Shown piece by piece: positions 50,063 through 58,242 of a stretch of DNA of 64,000 nucleotides; position 1 is the first letter of the stretch, and each line of letters opens with the position of its first letter. The notes under the pieces are model-generated. The model saw nothing but the letters and a program-made list of their open reading frames with translations, searched no databases and was not told where the DNA came from. A program made the position numbers and the translations under genes. The DNA is from Candidatus Kaiserbacteria bacterium RIFCSPHIGHO2_01_FULL_58_22 (GTDB lineage Bacteria > Patescibacteriota > Minisyncoccia > Phycocordibacterales > UBA2100): NCBI GenBank assembly GCA_001781445.1, contig MFLB01000034.1, forward strand, positions 12,971 through 76,970, given 5' to 3'.

Positions 50063-50799
50063 CTCTCGCCTGTGTGCGTATGCCCGCCAATCTTTTTCAC
50101 AAAGACCGAGTCGCCCGTTTTCAAGATGCCGCCGTAGGCACGCACTATTGCCAAGCGGCCGAGGAAATTATCATAGCCGAGATTAAAGGGCTGTAATTGT
50201 GCAGGCTTGGTAAGAGCCTCCGGGCTCGATGCGGCTGGGACATGTTTTAGTATCGTTTCCAAAAGCGGTGTGAGGTCGGTGGACTCATCGGCCAATTGAA
50301 TCTTGGCGATTCCCTGCCGGCCGATAGAATAGACGACTGGAAAATCTGCTTGTTCGTCGGAGGCGCCGAGCTCGAGAAAGAGTTCGAGTACCTGCTCTTC
50401 CGTGCGCGCAGGGTCGGCCGCCGGCTTATCTATCTTGTTGATGACAACGATTGGCTTGATGCCGAGCTCGAGCGACTTCTTCAAGACGAAACGCGTCTGT
50501 GGCATGGGGCCTTCCTGCGCGTCCACCACGAGCAGAACTGAATCGATGGAGCGGAGCACGCGTTCGACCTCGCTTCCGAAATCGGCGTGGCCGGGGGTGT
50601 CCACGATATTTATCTTCGTATTCTTATAGTAGACCGCCGCGTTCTTGGAATAGATGGTGATGCCGCGCTCGCGTTCGAGCGCGTTGGAATCCATCGAGAC
50701 CCCCTCTTCGGCCACACCCATCTGCCGCAACAGCGCATCGGTCAAAGTAGTCTTGCCGTGGTCCACATGCGCGATAATTGCGATATTACGGATTTCCAT
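50063..50799 (-). pseudogene. typA: 5' part of typA/bipA, cut by the Y1-transposase element
   Basis: Ribosome-associated GTPase. The G domain is complete: [44 protein letters not shown] and VINKIDKP, then domain II up to [17 protein letters not shown]. At the end of the element (50062) native sequence stops after about 245 residues, against about 600 in intact TypA; the frame continues into element sequence to a stop at 49981. The missing 3' part is not elsewhere in this window. A shortened GTPase may still be made. A hairpin GTGCCTCG/CGAGGCAC (50815-50834) lies in its upstream leader. Confidence 0.85.
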
Positions 50800-50995
50800 A
50801 CTGTTTAAAGCAAAGTGCCTCGTTGCCGAGGCACCGTGGCTCCATTGTGCCTTATTTCGAGGTTTGCGTCAAGAAAAATACTGTGTAGATTGCGGAGGTC
50901 AATTAGTTAGTCAGTTGGTGAATAACGGCTCAGCGTAACAAGTTCAAGTCTTTCTCCGCGGCAGTACATTGGTGCTGCACGAGGCGCGCTCGAAA

Positions 50996-51664
50996 CTACT
51001 TTGTGAATTTTAAAGTAGTGAGAATGGTCTCAAAGTCTTTCACGCAGTTGCTGCTTATCGTCGGACGATTTGCCGAAGTGCTTTTATAGGTAGAATAGGT
51101 AGACTTGACTAGCTCGTTGGAAAGTGAGAGTAAATTGAGCGGGACATCATAAATTCCGTCGGAAAGAATGATGTTGGGGAGACCTAGAAAAACTCCACCG
51201 TCACTGTAATTAACATATCTGATTGTTTGTGATTTGCCACTCGTCATCACGACCGATTTGTTGCTTTGAGTAAAATGACCGCCCAGACCCACTCCCAGCA
51301 CAGGTCCTATGTAGCAACCGTTCTGGGTATCGATCAGTTCAAAGAAATCGTAGCCATCTCGATAAGGACTTTGCGTTACCCATAATTCATTTGACGCCGT
51401 GTTCAGAAAAAAATTCGACGGATATTTAAACTCTATGCCCCACTTATCACTTCGGTACGTTTTCCAATTTGCCGTTCCTGCCGTTGGAGATGGCGAGGTC
51501 GGTTGCGTCGGCAAGGGCTGGAGAATATCTAAATTATCTTCTGACGAGCTTTGTGAAGGCGGTTGCTGCTGCAGAACAAAGTACGCCCCACCCCCAACTA
51601 CAATGACGCCCAGTATGATCGCCAGTAAGATGCCCATTGAGACAACGCCCCTTTGAGTGTTCAT
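50996..51664 (-). CDS. Exported protein of unknown function with PsbP-like segment
   Basis: A 222-aa protein with an N-terminal membrane helix (about 10-30), a Ser/Pro/Thr/Gln-rich linker (about 33-65) and a beta-rich domain beginning WKTYRSDKWGIEFKYPSNF, a pattern typical of PsbP-like or lipoprotein domains in CPR. GC content is clearly lower than in the neighbours, which suggests recent acquisition. No function assigned. Confidence 0.65.
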   Translation of the reverse strand: MNTQRGVVSMGILLAIILGVIVVGGGAYFVLQQQPPSQSSSEDNLDILQPLPTQPTSPSPTAGTANWKTYRSDKWGIEFKYPSNFFLNTASNELWVTQSPYRDGYDFFELIDTQNGCYIGPVLGVGLGGHFTQSNKSVVMTSGKSQTIRYVNYSDGGVFLGLPNIILSDGIYDVPLNLLSLSNELVKSTYSTYKSTSANRPTISSNCVKDFETILTTLKFTK

Positions 51665-51699
51665 GCAACAAACAATACCACATCTATAAAGACGAGTAA

Positions 51700-52428
51700 T
51701 TAAAGCTGCGGGTCGATGGCGGCTTTGAAACTCGCGAGTTCGGCGGCGCCGGGGATGAGGACCTTGCCTGTGATAAAGCCTGGAGTGCCGTTGATGCCGA
51801 AGCTCGTGCCTTCCGCACGATCGGCGTTGAGCTTCTTTTGATACCCCGCTTTGTTCGCCGCGACGTCCGCTTTTACTTTGTCCGCATCCATGCCAGAAAT
51901 TTTCTTGATGAGGACAAGGATGCTCGCCTCATCACCGAATCCGCCATGCTCTTCGTCTTGCGACTTATACATAGCCTCGCGCCATTCGAAGTATTTTGCA
52001 GGATAGAGAGCCCACACGGCGCGACCGTAGAGTCCTGCCGTGGTGGAATCGTCGCTGAGGAACTGGTAATCCTTGAACACGATCTTGAGCTTGCCCGTAT
52101 CTACGTAATCGCGTATCAAGACCGGAAGCGCCGGCTGTATGGGGATCTGCGGGTGACCCATCTCTACCGCCTTGCAGTACGGACACTGGTAGTCGGACCA
52201 GTACGCGAGCACGACCTTGGCGTCGGCTTTCCCGATGTAGGGGTCTCCTTCCGTCTTCACATCTTTGATGTCCACGGCGACCGGCTGCGCACTGTCCGCC
52301 ACTCCCAAGCCGCCGCTCTGCGAGAGGCCGAGATACAATCCTGCGGCAACGATGAGCGCCGCGATAACGATGGAAGCCGGAATGAAAAGCGTGGAATAAT
52401 CGCGGGGCGTTTGTGCGGTCGGTGGCAT
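51700..52428 (-). CDS. DsbA-family thiol-disulfide oxidoreductase
   Basis: A membrane-anchored oxidoreductase of 242 aa: one helix (about 18-38), then a thioredoxin-like domain with the active site SDYQCPYCKAVE, a helical insertion, and the cis-Pro motif GTPGFITGKVLIPG. It probably introduces or shuffles disulfides in exported proteins, which would suit the many Cys-containing exported proteins in this window. ATG 52428 is 9 nt from TACAAT on the minus strand. Confidence 0.9.
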   Translation of the reverse strand: MPPTAQTPRDYSTLFIPASIVIAALIVAAGLYLGLSQSGGLGVADSAQPVAVDIKDVKTEGDPYIGKADAKVVLAYWSDYQCPYCKAVEMGHPQIPIQPALPVLIRDYVDTGKLKIVFKDYQFLSDDSTTAGLYGRAVWALYPAKYFEWREAMYKSQDEEHGGFGDEASILVLIKKISGMDADKVKADVAANKAGYQKKLNADRAEGTSFGINGTPGFITGKVLIPGAAELASFKAAIDPQL

Positions 52429-52555
52429 AGTTGGTCTATTGTACACGAATCCGCTGATTGCATCTAATGGAATCAGTGGATTCGCGGGCGAACGAGTACA
52501 TTCGGGTCTCGGGCCATGCTTTTTCCAAAACGCTCCCTGTAACCAAAGACTTGTT

Positions 52556-52716
52556 TCACTTCTTCACCCCCTGAAGCACGTTCCAGATATTCGGGTCCTG
52601 CCCGCCATCGAGCTTGAAGATCGAGATACCGCGCACGCCCAGCTTTTTCGCGAGGTCTATCTTCTGCTGTACTGAGACCGCATCCGGCCAATCAATGAGA
52701 CGGAAATCGAGATGTA
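52556..52716 (-). pseudogene. C-terminal remnant of a GH18-type glycosidase
   Basis: On the minus strand a stop at 52556-52558 ends a frame reading LDFRLIDWPDAVSVQQKI and then KKLGVRGISIFKLDGGQDP, the usual C-terminal strand of GH18 domain proteins (the YdhD/YaaH-like group). It is cut upstream near 52716 where the GGGGTCAGTCCCC palindrome and the transposase fragment begin. No catalytic DxxDxE part is present. Confidence 0.65.
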
Positions 52717-52743
52717 GGGATATTGGGGTCAGTCCCCATATTA

Positions 52744-53041
52744 TTAATATTCTCGTGGTCTAATATTCCTTCGGCCTTCGGGCTCGCGGAGCGTGTGCGC
52801 AAGGTTGTGCCGCCCGACCATCCGGCTTCGCCACGACTCCCTGCCATATGGTATCCCCTTCCGGATAGATTCGCGAATGTCCGCAAGCTCTTCGGGAGAA
52901 TCTGGTGTATTGATCCATGTGCGGTAATTGCGCGGCAAATCGAGTGGTAATTCGGCGAGAAGTTTCTTCTCTTTGAGCGTTCCGTTGATTCTTTGGTATG
53001 CGCTACCCCATCGCCATACTTCAGCCTGCTTCGCGAGTCGG
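52744..53041 (-). pseudogene. C-terminal fragment of a Y1 (RAYT) transposase
   Basis: The frame RLAKQAEVWRWGSAYQ...KKLLAELPLDLPRNY...IRKGIPYGRESW aligns with the C-terminal third of the intact transposase at 49344-50012 ([27 protein letters not shown]). The HUH and Tyr regions are missing. It is interrupted at 53041 by the small element with matching inverted ends. Confidence 0.82.
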
Positions 53042-53044
53042 GAT

Positions 53045-53151
53045 AATGGGGATACGTCCAATATTCTTAATAATTATGTGTCATGATGTTTTTCACGGTC
53101 ATGGAAATACTATGCCATGAAAAGCGCTGATAAATCAGACTTATCCCCATT
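53045..53151. mobile_element. 107-bp MITE-like derivative of the Y1 element
   Basis: AATGGGGATACGTCC (53045-53059) and the inverse of AATGGGGATAAGTC (53138-53151) form its ends. Its right 45 bp, including ATACTATGCCATGAAAAG, match the right end of the intact element (about 50018-50062). The transposase is deleted, so it would depend on the full copy. Confidence 0.75.
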
Positions 53152-53163
53152 TCCCCCATTTCT

Positions 53164-54480
53164 TTATTGCGACAATCGGGTGTCGATGCGGGTCATGTCG
53201 CGCGGGAAGGCGCTTGCCTCTTTCACGTTGGGGAGCTCCAGCATCCGCGCGGTGAAGCGCTCGAGGCCGGTGGAGCAACCGCCGTGCGGCGGGAGGCCGT
53301 ACTTGAAGGCCTGCAGGTAGAAGGAGAATTTCTCCGGGTCCAATCCCCTCTCCTTCATGCGCGTGATGAGTGCGTCGTAGTCGTGTATGCGCTGACTGCC
53401 GCTGTTTATCTCGAGCCCTCGGAAGAGGAGGTCGAAACCGCGCGAGTACGGCGCTTCAGAAGGATCCTCGTACGTATAGAAAGCGCGCTTCTTGGTCGGA
53501 AACTTTGTGATGAAAACAAAATCACTCCCCTTCTCTTTTTTCGCCCACTCACAGATCTCACGCTCATCCTCCGGTTCCATGTCGGGTGCCTCCTTTTTGC
53601 CGAGCTGTTGCAACGCTTCCTTTAGTGTAAGTATCGGGATTTCTGCGGACAGTAAGGGCGCAGTGGTGTTAAAGTGGGCGAACATATCGCTGTGTTCACG
53701 CGAGACGTACTCCACGACGTAACGGATCGTGGTTTCAAGTTCGCGCATCGGTTCACGCTCGTCTGCTATAAATCCCATCTCGAAGTCCATTTGCGTGAGC
53801 TCGGAGAGATGGCGTGTCGTTGCGCTCTTTTCGGCGCGGAATATTTTGGCGATAGTAAAGACCCGCTCAAAAGGCCCGACCATTATCTGTTTATAAAATT
53901 GTGGCGAGGTAGCGAGAAAGGCTGTGGTGTCGTTGTAGTATTCCACCTTGAACGCCGCGGCGCCGCCTTCGGCGTCGCCGCCGACGAGTGCTGGGGCGAT
54001 GAACTCGGTAAATCCCTGCTTGCGCAATGAAGATCGATATGCGCCGAGGATAGACGCCTGCATGGTAAAGATGTCGCGGCTTCGCTTGTTCCTCAAAGTA
54101 AGTGGCAGGTGGTCGAAGTGCGTGTCTATGTTCACTTCCGTGCCGAGCTCGAAGGGCAGTTCCGCCGCTTCCGCAAGCACACGTATCTTTTGCGCGGCGA
54201 GCTCGACGCCTCCAAGGGGTCCTTCGCCCTTCATGCTCTCCGGCCGCGCTTTCACTTCGCCTTCGATCTCCACCACCCATTGCGCCCGCAATCTTTTCGC
54301 GGTATCGAGCGCTTCGGCCGCTTTCGGGGTTACGACCGCCTGCACGATGCCGCTCCTGTCGCGCACATCGAGAAAAATCAACTTGCCGTGATCGCGACGC
54401 GTATCCACCCAGCCGGCGATTCGCACGGTCTTTCCCACGGCCTCCGGCAATTTTTTGTTCAGTGTTCGTTCCATATGCAT
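53164..54480 (-). CDS. aspS: Aspartate-tRNA ligase, archaeal-type, probably non-discriminating
   Basis: A 438-aa class-II synthetase lacking the bacterial GAD insertion, so it belongs to the archaeal/eukaryotic-like branch found in CPR and often charges tRNA-Asn as well. Visible are the OB domain (GKTVRIAGWVDTRRDHGKLIFLDVRDRSG), motif 2 (RVFTIAKIFRAEKSATTRHLSELTQMDFE) and motif 3 (GLERFTARMLELPNV). TACGAT on the minus strand is 6 nt from ATG 54480; ATG 54474 is the alternative. Confidence 0.93.
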   Translation of the reverse strand: MHMERTLNKKLPEAVGKTVRIAGWVDTRRDHGKLIFLDVRDRSGIVQAVVTPKAAEALDTAKRLRAQWVVEIEGEVKARPESMKGEGPLGGVELAAQKIRVLAEAAELPFELGTEVNIDTHFDHLPLTLRNKRSRDIFTMQASILGAYRSSLRKQGFTEFIAPALVGGDAEGGAAAFKVEYYNDTTAFLATSPQFYKQIMVGPFERVFTIAKIFRAEKSATTRHLSELTQMDFEMGFIADEREPMRELETTIRYVVEYVSREHSDMFAHFNTTAPLLSAEIPILTLKEALQQLGKKEAPDMEPEDEREICEWAKKEKGSDFVFITKFPTKKRAFYTYEDPSEAPYSRGFDLLFRGLEINSGSQRIHDYDALITRMKERGLDPEKFSFYLQAFKYGLPPHGGCSTGLERFTARMLELPNVKEASAFPRDMTRIDTRLSQ

Positions 54481-54486
54481 AACGAC

Positions 54487-54492
54487 ATCGTA
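54487..54492 (-). promoter_or_regulatory. -10 box of aspS
   Basis: TACGAT on the minus strand, 6 nt before the start. It lies inside the small inverted repeat AACGAC/GTCGTT that follows the trpS stop. Confidence 0.5.
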
Positions 54493-54497
54493 AGTCG

Positions 54498-55433
54498 TTA
54501 TAGGCTCACGCCAATTTTTTTCCTCACGTCGGCCATCTTCGAGGAGGCGCGCGCGCGGGCTTTCTCGCTCCCCTCTTTCAAGACGGCCTTCGCGTCCGCA
54601 TCTGAAATGGAATCACGTAGCGAGCGCATTGGCGCAACGAGCGCTTCGATGTCTTCTATAAGCGCTTCCTTGAGGACTTTGTACTTCCCTTTGTTGTCCT
54701 TGTAGAGTTCGGAGAGATCATCTCTCTCTTTCAGAAGCGCGTGAATGGCGTACACGTTCTCGGGGCTTTCGGCTTTCGAATCCGTTATAATGCTCATCAC
54801 CGCTTTCGCGATCTCGTCTTTTGTGCCGAAGAGCGGGATAGTATTGCCGTAGCTCTTGCTCATTTTTTTACCGTCAATCCCCGGCACAACGGCGACGCCT
54901 TTCAGTACGTGTTCTTTTGGTGGCTTGAACGTCTCGCCGTACGCGTTGTTGAATTTCGCCGCGATGTCGCGCGCGTACTCTACGTGCTGGCGCTGATCCT
55001 CGCCCACCGGCACGACGTCGGTGTCGTAGAGCAGAATGTCGGCCGCCATGAGCATCGGATATGCGAAGAGCCCCGCGTTGGCCTCAAGTCCCTTCGCCAC
55101 CTTGTCTTTGTACGCGTGTGAACGTTCGAGGAACGGCACTGTCACAAGACACTGAAAAATCCATGCGAGTTCCGTGTGTTCGGGCACATCGGATTGCTTG
55201 AAAATAATGGACTTCTGCGGGTCAATGCCAGCGGCAATGTAATCCTTGGCGACGCTCACGATGTTCTGCCGCAACTCCCTCGGATTCCGGAGCGACGTAA
55301 GCGCATGGTAGTCGGCTATCATAAGCGTACTTTCATACTCATACGCAAGCTCGACGAAAGGCTTGAGCGCCCCGAAGTAGTTGCCGATATGGAGGGCGCC
55401 GGATGGCTGGAGGCCGGTCAGAAGCTTCTGCAT
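54498..55433 (-). CDS. trpS: Tryptophan-tRNA ligase
   Basis: A 311-aa class-I synthetase: the HIGH motif as TGLQPSGALHIGNYFG, VPVGEDQRQHVEYARDIA in the active site, and the KMSKS motif in GIDGKKMSKSYGNTIPLF. It is preceded by TATATT 7 nt before the ATG (55441-55446, minus strand) and so has a promoter separate from hepT. Confidence 0.95.
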   Translation of the reverse strand: MQKLLTGLQPSGALHIGNYFGALKPFVELAYEYESTLMIADYHALTSLRNPRELRQNIVSVAKDYIAAGIDPQKSIIFKQSDVPEHTELAWIFQCLVTVPFLERSHAYKDKVAKGLEANAGLFAYPMLMAADILLYDTDVVPVGEDQRQHVEYARDIAAKFNNAYGETFKPPKEHVLKGVAVVPGIDGKKMSKSYGNTIPLFGTKDEIAKAVMSIITDSKAESPENVYAIHALLKERDDLSELYKDNKGKYKVLKEALIEDIEALVAPMRSLRDSISDADAKAVLKEGSEKARARASSKMADVRKKIGVSL

Positions 55434-55454
55434 AGCGGTAAATATAGCGGGCGC

Positions 55455-55871
55455 CTACTTCGACTTGAAAACGGCAAGAAGCTCCTCAATATCTCCCAAG
55501 TGCTTCACGAGGTATTCCGCGACCTTCGCGTCATCGAGCGTACCGTAGGCGTGCACGAGACGGTTGCGGAACCCATACATGCGCATGAATCTGTCCGCGA
55601 GATCGTCCGAAATAATCTTTTCCCGCGCAAGTAGCGCCGCGATGTTGTCTTGCCCAGTTGCGCGTTTCCCTTTGCTCGCGAGCACGATCTGGCTCGCGTC
55701 AAAAATAGACTCGATAGCCGTTATAAATCGGTAACATGCCGCGTAATACTCGCGGGGATTCGCGCGCAGATACTCGAGTCCGCCGCTCGCGCGAATGCCT
55801 TTCAGATCGGCGAGAGAGAGCTCGCATTGGGATATCTTCTCTTCGAGCACCGATTTTGCAAATTCGTTCAT
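55455..55871 (-). CDS. hepT: HepT-like toxin (RNase/HEPN)
   Basis: Toxin of a type VII toxin-antitoxin pair. The 138-aa helical HEPN protein has the RxxxxHxY motif as RNRLVHAY, the RNase site and the Tyr that the antitoxin modifies. It overlaps mntA by 4 nt. Typical HepT degrades RNA such as tRNA ends when unmodified. Confidence 0.88.
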   Translation of the reverse strand: MNEFAKSVLEEKISQCELSLADLKGIRASGGLEYLRANPREYYAACYRFITAIESIFDASQIVLASKGKRATGQDNIAALLAREKIISDDLADRFMRMYGFRNRLVHAYGTLDDAKVAEYLVKHLGDIEELLAVFKSK

Positions 55872-56278
55872 GCAGAAAGATGTTCGTGCAACGCTTCGCG
55901 CCCGAGCCGTACGAAATGTTTCGCATATTCGTATTCGTGCATGGTGCGCAGTTCGAATCTCAATCTGTCGTCGTGTGAGCGCTCATACAGGAGCATACCT
56001 GTCGAAGCGACGATCTGCTTTAGGAGAGGGCTTGCCTCATTCAAGATGGCAACATCCAGCTCTCGACTAGGCACAAGCCCGTGCAAGGTTTCGATGATGT
56101 CGGCGGTCGCCCCTATCGGGTCTTTTGGAGCACGTTCGAAAAGAACGGCAACATCGGCATCGCTGTTTTTGTGTGCGGTGCCGAGCGCAACGGAACCATG
56201 CAGGTAGCAAAGGACTACCCCGGCGTCCCGAAGCGCCGTAGTTTGGTGATCATCGAGCTTAAGCACTGACCTTTCCAT
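55868..56278 (-). CDS. mntA: MntA-like nucleotidyltransferase antitoxin
   Basis: Minimal nucleotidyltransferase, 136 aa, with YLHGSVALGTAHKNSDADVAVL (the GSx10DxD motif). In characterised pairs MntA attaches AMP units to the HepT Tyr and so blocks its RNase. TATCCT on the minus strand lies exactly 6 nt before ATG 56278, so the longer frame from 56314 is rejected. First gene of the pair. Confidence 0.88.
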   Translation of the reverse strand: MERSVLKLDDHQTTALRDAGVVLCYLHGSVALGTAHKNSDADVAVLFERAPKDPIGATADIIETLHGLVPSRELDVAILNEASPLLKQIVASTGMLLYERSHDDRLRFELRTMHEYEYAKHFVRLGREALHEHLSA

Positions 56279-56336
56279 TCTGTCAGGATAGCACGGCGGA
56301 ATGTTCTTTTCCACGATCGATCGCGGGGTTGGCGTC

Positions 56337-57968
56337 TTATCGCGCAGTGAACTCGACGATGAAGATGGAACCTTTTCCTTCTCCCTTCGATTCCGCCCAG
56401 ATACGCCCGCCGTGGGCTTCGACGACCTGTTTGGCGATAAAGAGGCCGTAGCCGGTGGAGTGGACGTTGACCTTTATCGAATCCTTGCCGTGGCCACCCG
56501 CGGTGAAGAGCTTCGGCATGTCGTCCGTCGCGATGCCGACGCCGCTGTCCTCCACGGAAAACCGGATGACCGCGCCGTCGGAGAGTCCGACCTTGACGCT
56601 ACCGGAGGGCGTATACCGTATCGCGTTGTCGATGAGGTTGCGCAAGACATGCCGCCGGATCTTGTCTTCGTCGCCCTCGAACAAAAACGCTCCCTCGCCG
56701 ATCCGGAGTTCGATTGCAAGGCGCTTTTCGTCCGCGGTCGGCTTCAGCTCTCGCACGATCTCCCGTATCGCCGTGCGAAAATCGAACTTCTTCTTCGCGT
56801 ACGCAACCGTTCCCTTCTTAAGATTCGAGGCGTCGAGAATGTCCATGACGGTGGCGACGCCTCGGCGCACGCTCGAAAGCGCCTTTGCCGACATCGTTCT
56901 CACAGCTTCCGGCACGGCGCCGAAATCTCCCTCGACGATGGAGGCGAAGCCGGCCTGACTCTCCGTGAGGTAGCCCTTGATCTCGTGGCTGATGAAGTGC
57001 AGGAGGCTTTCCTGCTGTTGGTTGACTATCTCGAGTTCTTTCTCCTGTTTCTCGATAAGCTGGCGTTGCTGTATTTCTTTTTTGACGTTTTTTATCAGCA
57101 CGTAGCCCATTACACAGACAAGTAGGAACGTTATCGCCGCGACGATACGAACGTTTTGAATTTCCTGCAGTGCAACGAGCGACACGACTGCTATCGCAAG
57201 CGCGACAACGAGGAGTTCGGTGGTGAGTACCTTTGCATTGAAGGCATTAAATCGCGCGATGCTGTACGCGATGAATGTGGCAAATACCGGCATGCCGAAG
57301 AGTCCGTATTGGCTCGGGATCCAATCTTCAGTCAGACTTCCGATGATCGTTCCGGAAGAGAACGCGAGCAGAAATGTGATAAGCCCGAAGGCGAAGAAAA
57401 ATGTAATAAAACGTTCGCGACGAGTCGCGCGCTTTGGCATCTCTCTCGCCGCCATAATAGCGACGGTGAGTATGAGCGTGCCATTAACAATGTGCGTATA
57501 GTACGCCGCCAGGAACCCTTCGGCGGCTTCGCACGAGGAGAGATAGAGTTCCTGAAGGTTCACTTCTGTATGGAGGAAGGAGACAATAGGAAGGAGAAGC
57601 AGTGCAACGAGGACGTTGGTTCGGAAGCTCGGCCACGCATTGTGAAGAAAGTAATAGAACATGTAGAAAGCCACGCCATAGGTCAGGGGTTCAAAGAGGA
57701 TTTGCAGTGACCACGAGAACATGACTACATCAGGACGATTGGTCGCCCACAAGATAACGTCCAATATGGTCCATGTACTGAAGAAGCCGACCATCAAAAG
57801 GAAGAGTCGCGAGACGACTGCCTTCGGATCGCCAAAAAACACGTACAGACCTATCGTCACCGCGGCAACAATAGCGATGAGGTGTGAGTAATGCACGAGC
57901 GGCGGCACATTCTCCGAGAAAAATACGTATACGGACGGTTCCCACGGGCACAAAATCATTTGTTCCAT
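56337..57968 (-). CDS. Sensor histidine kinase with 7-helix membrane sensor
   Basis: A 543-aa kinase: about seven membrane helices (residues 25-300), a short coiled coil, then HisKA with the phosphorylated His in LLHFISHEIKGYL and an HATPase domain with NLIDNAIRYTPSG (N box), VEDSGVGIA (G1) and GHGKDSIKVNVHSTGYGLFIAKQVVEAHGG (G2). The N-terminal region matches the HisKA 7TM type. No response regulator lies nearby, so it is an orphan. The small membrane gene at 57975 is 6 nt upstream. Confidence 0.9.
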   Translation of the reverse strand: MEQMILCPWEPSVYVFFSENVPPLVHYSHLIAIVAAVTIGLYVFFGDPKAVVSRLFLLMVGFFSTWTILDVILWATNRPDVVMFSWSLQILFEPLTYGVAFYMFYYFLHNAWPSFRTNVLVALLLLPIVSFLHTEVNLQELYLSSCEAAEGFLAAYYTHIVNGTLILTVAIMAAREMPKRATRRERFITFFFAFGLITFLLAFSSGTIIGSLTEDWIPSQYGLFGMPVFATFIAYSIARFNAFNAKVLTTELLVVALAIAVVSLVALQEIQNVRIVAAITFLLVCVMGYVLIKNVKKEIQQRQLIEKQEKELEIVNQQQESLLHFISHEIKGYLTESQAGFASIVEGDFGAVPEAVRTMSAKALSSVRRGVATVMDILDASNLKKGTVAYAKKKFDFRTAIREIVRELKPTADEKRLAIELRIGEGAFLFEGDEDKIRRHVLRNLIDNAIRYTPSGSVKVGLSDGAVIRFSVEDSGVGIATDDMPKLFTAGGHGKDSIKVNVHSTGYGLFIAKQVVEAHGGRIWAESKGEGKGSIFIVEFTAR

Positions 57969-57974
57969 AAATAT

Positions 57975-58124
57975 TTAGAGCGATTCTTCCCCGATATCCT
58001 CCTCTTCAAGGTCATTAACGATCGTAAAGTCATGCACAACCATCGTTCTCCAGTATGTGAACATAACGGCAAGAACCGCGAGGGCTACGAAAAGGGAAAG
58101 GAGATAACGAGAAGGATTGTTCAT
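57975..58124 (-). CDS. Small membrane protein upstream of the histidine kinase
   Basis: ATG 58124 opens a 49-aa protein with one helix (RYLLSLFVALAVLAVMFTYW) and an acidic tail ending DLEEEDIGEESL. A TTG start at 58184 would add 20 residues. It ends 6 nt before the kinase, so they probably share a transcript; it could modulate the kinase. No family recognised. Confidence 0.55.
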   Translation of the reverse strand: MNNPSRYLLSLFVALAVLAVMFTYWRTMVVHDFTIVNDLEEEDIGEESL

Positions 58125-58242
58125 ACGCAATGCATCCGTTGACGGCCCTACAGAGTCCACGGTATTATCTCCAGCATACAGCAATATAGCCCTCCTGTAA
58201 GCGCTATCTGTGGATTTTTATTATGAGACTCTCCCTGTTCGC

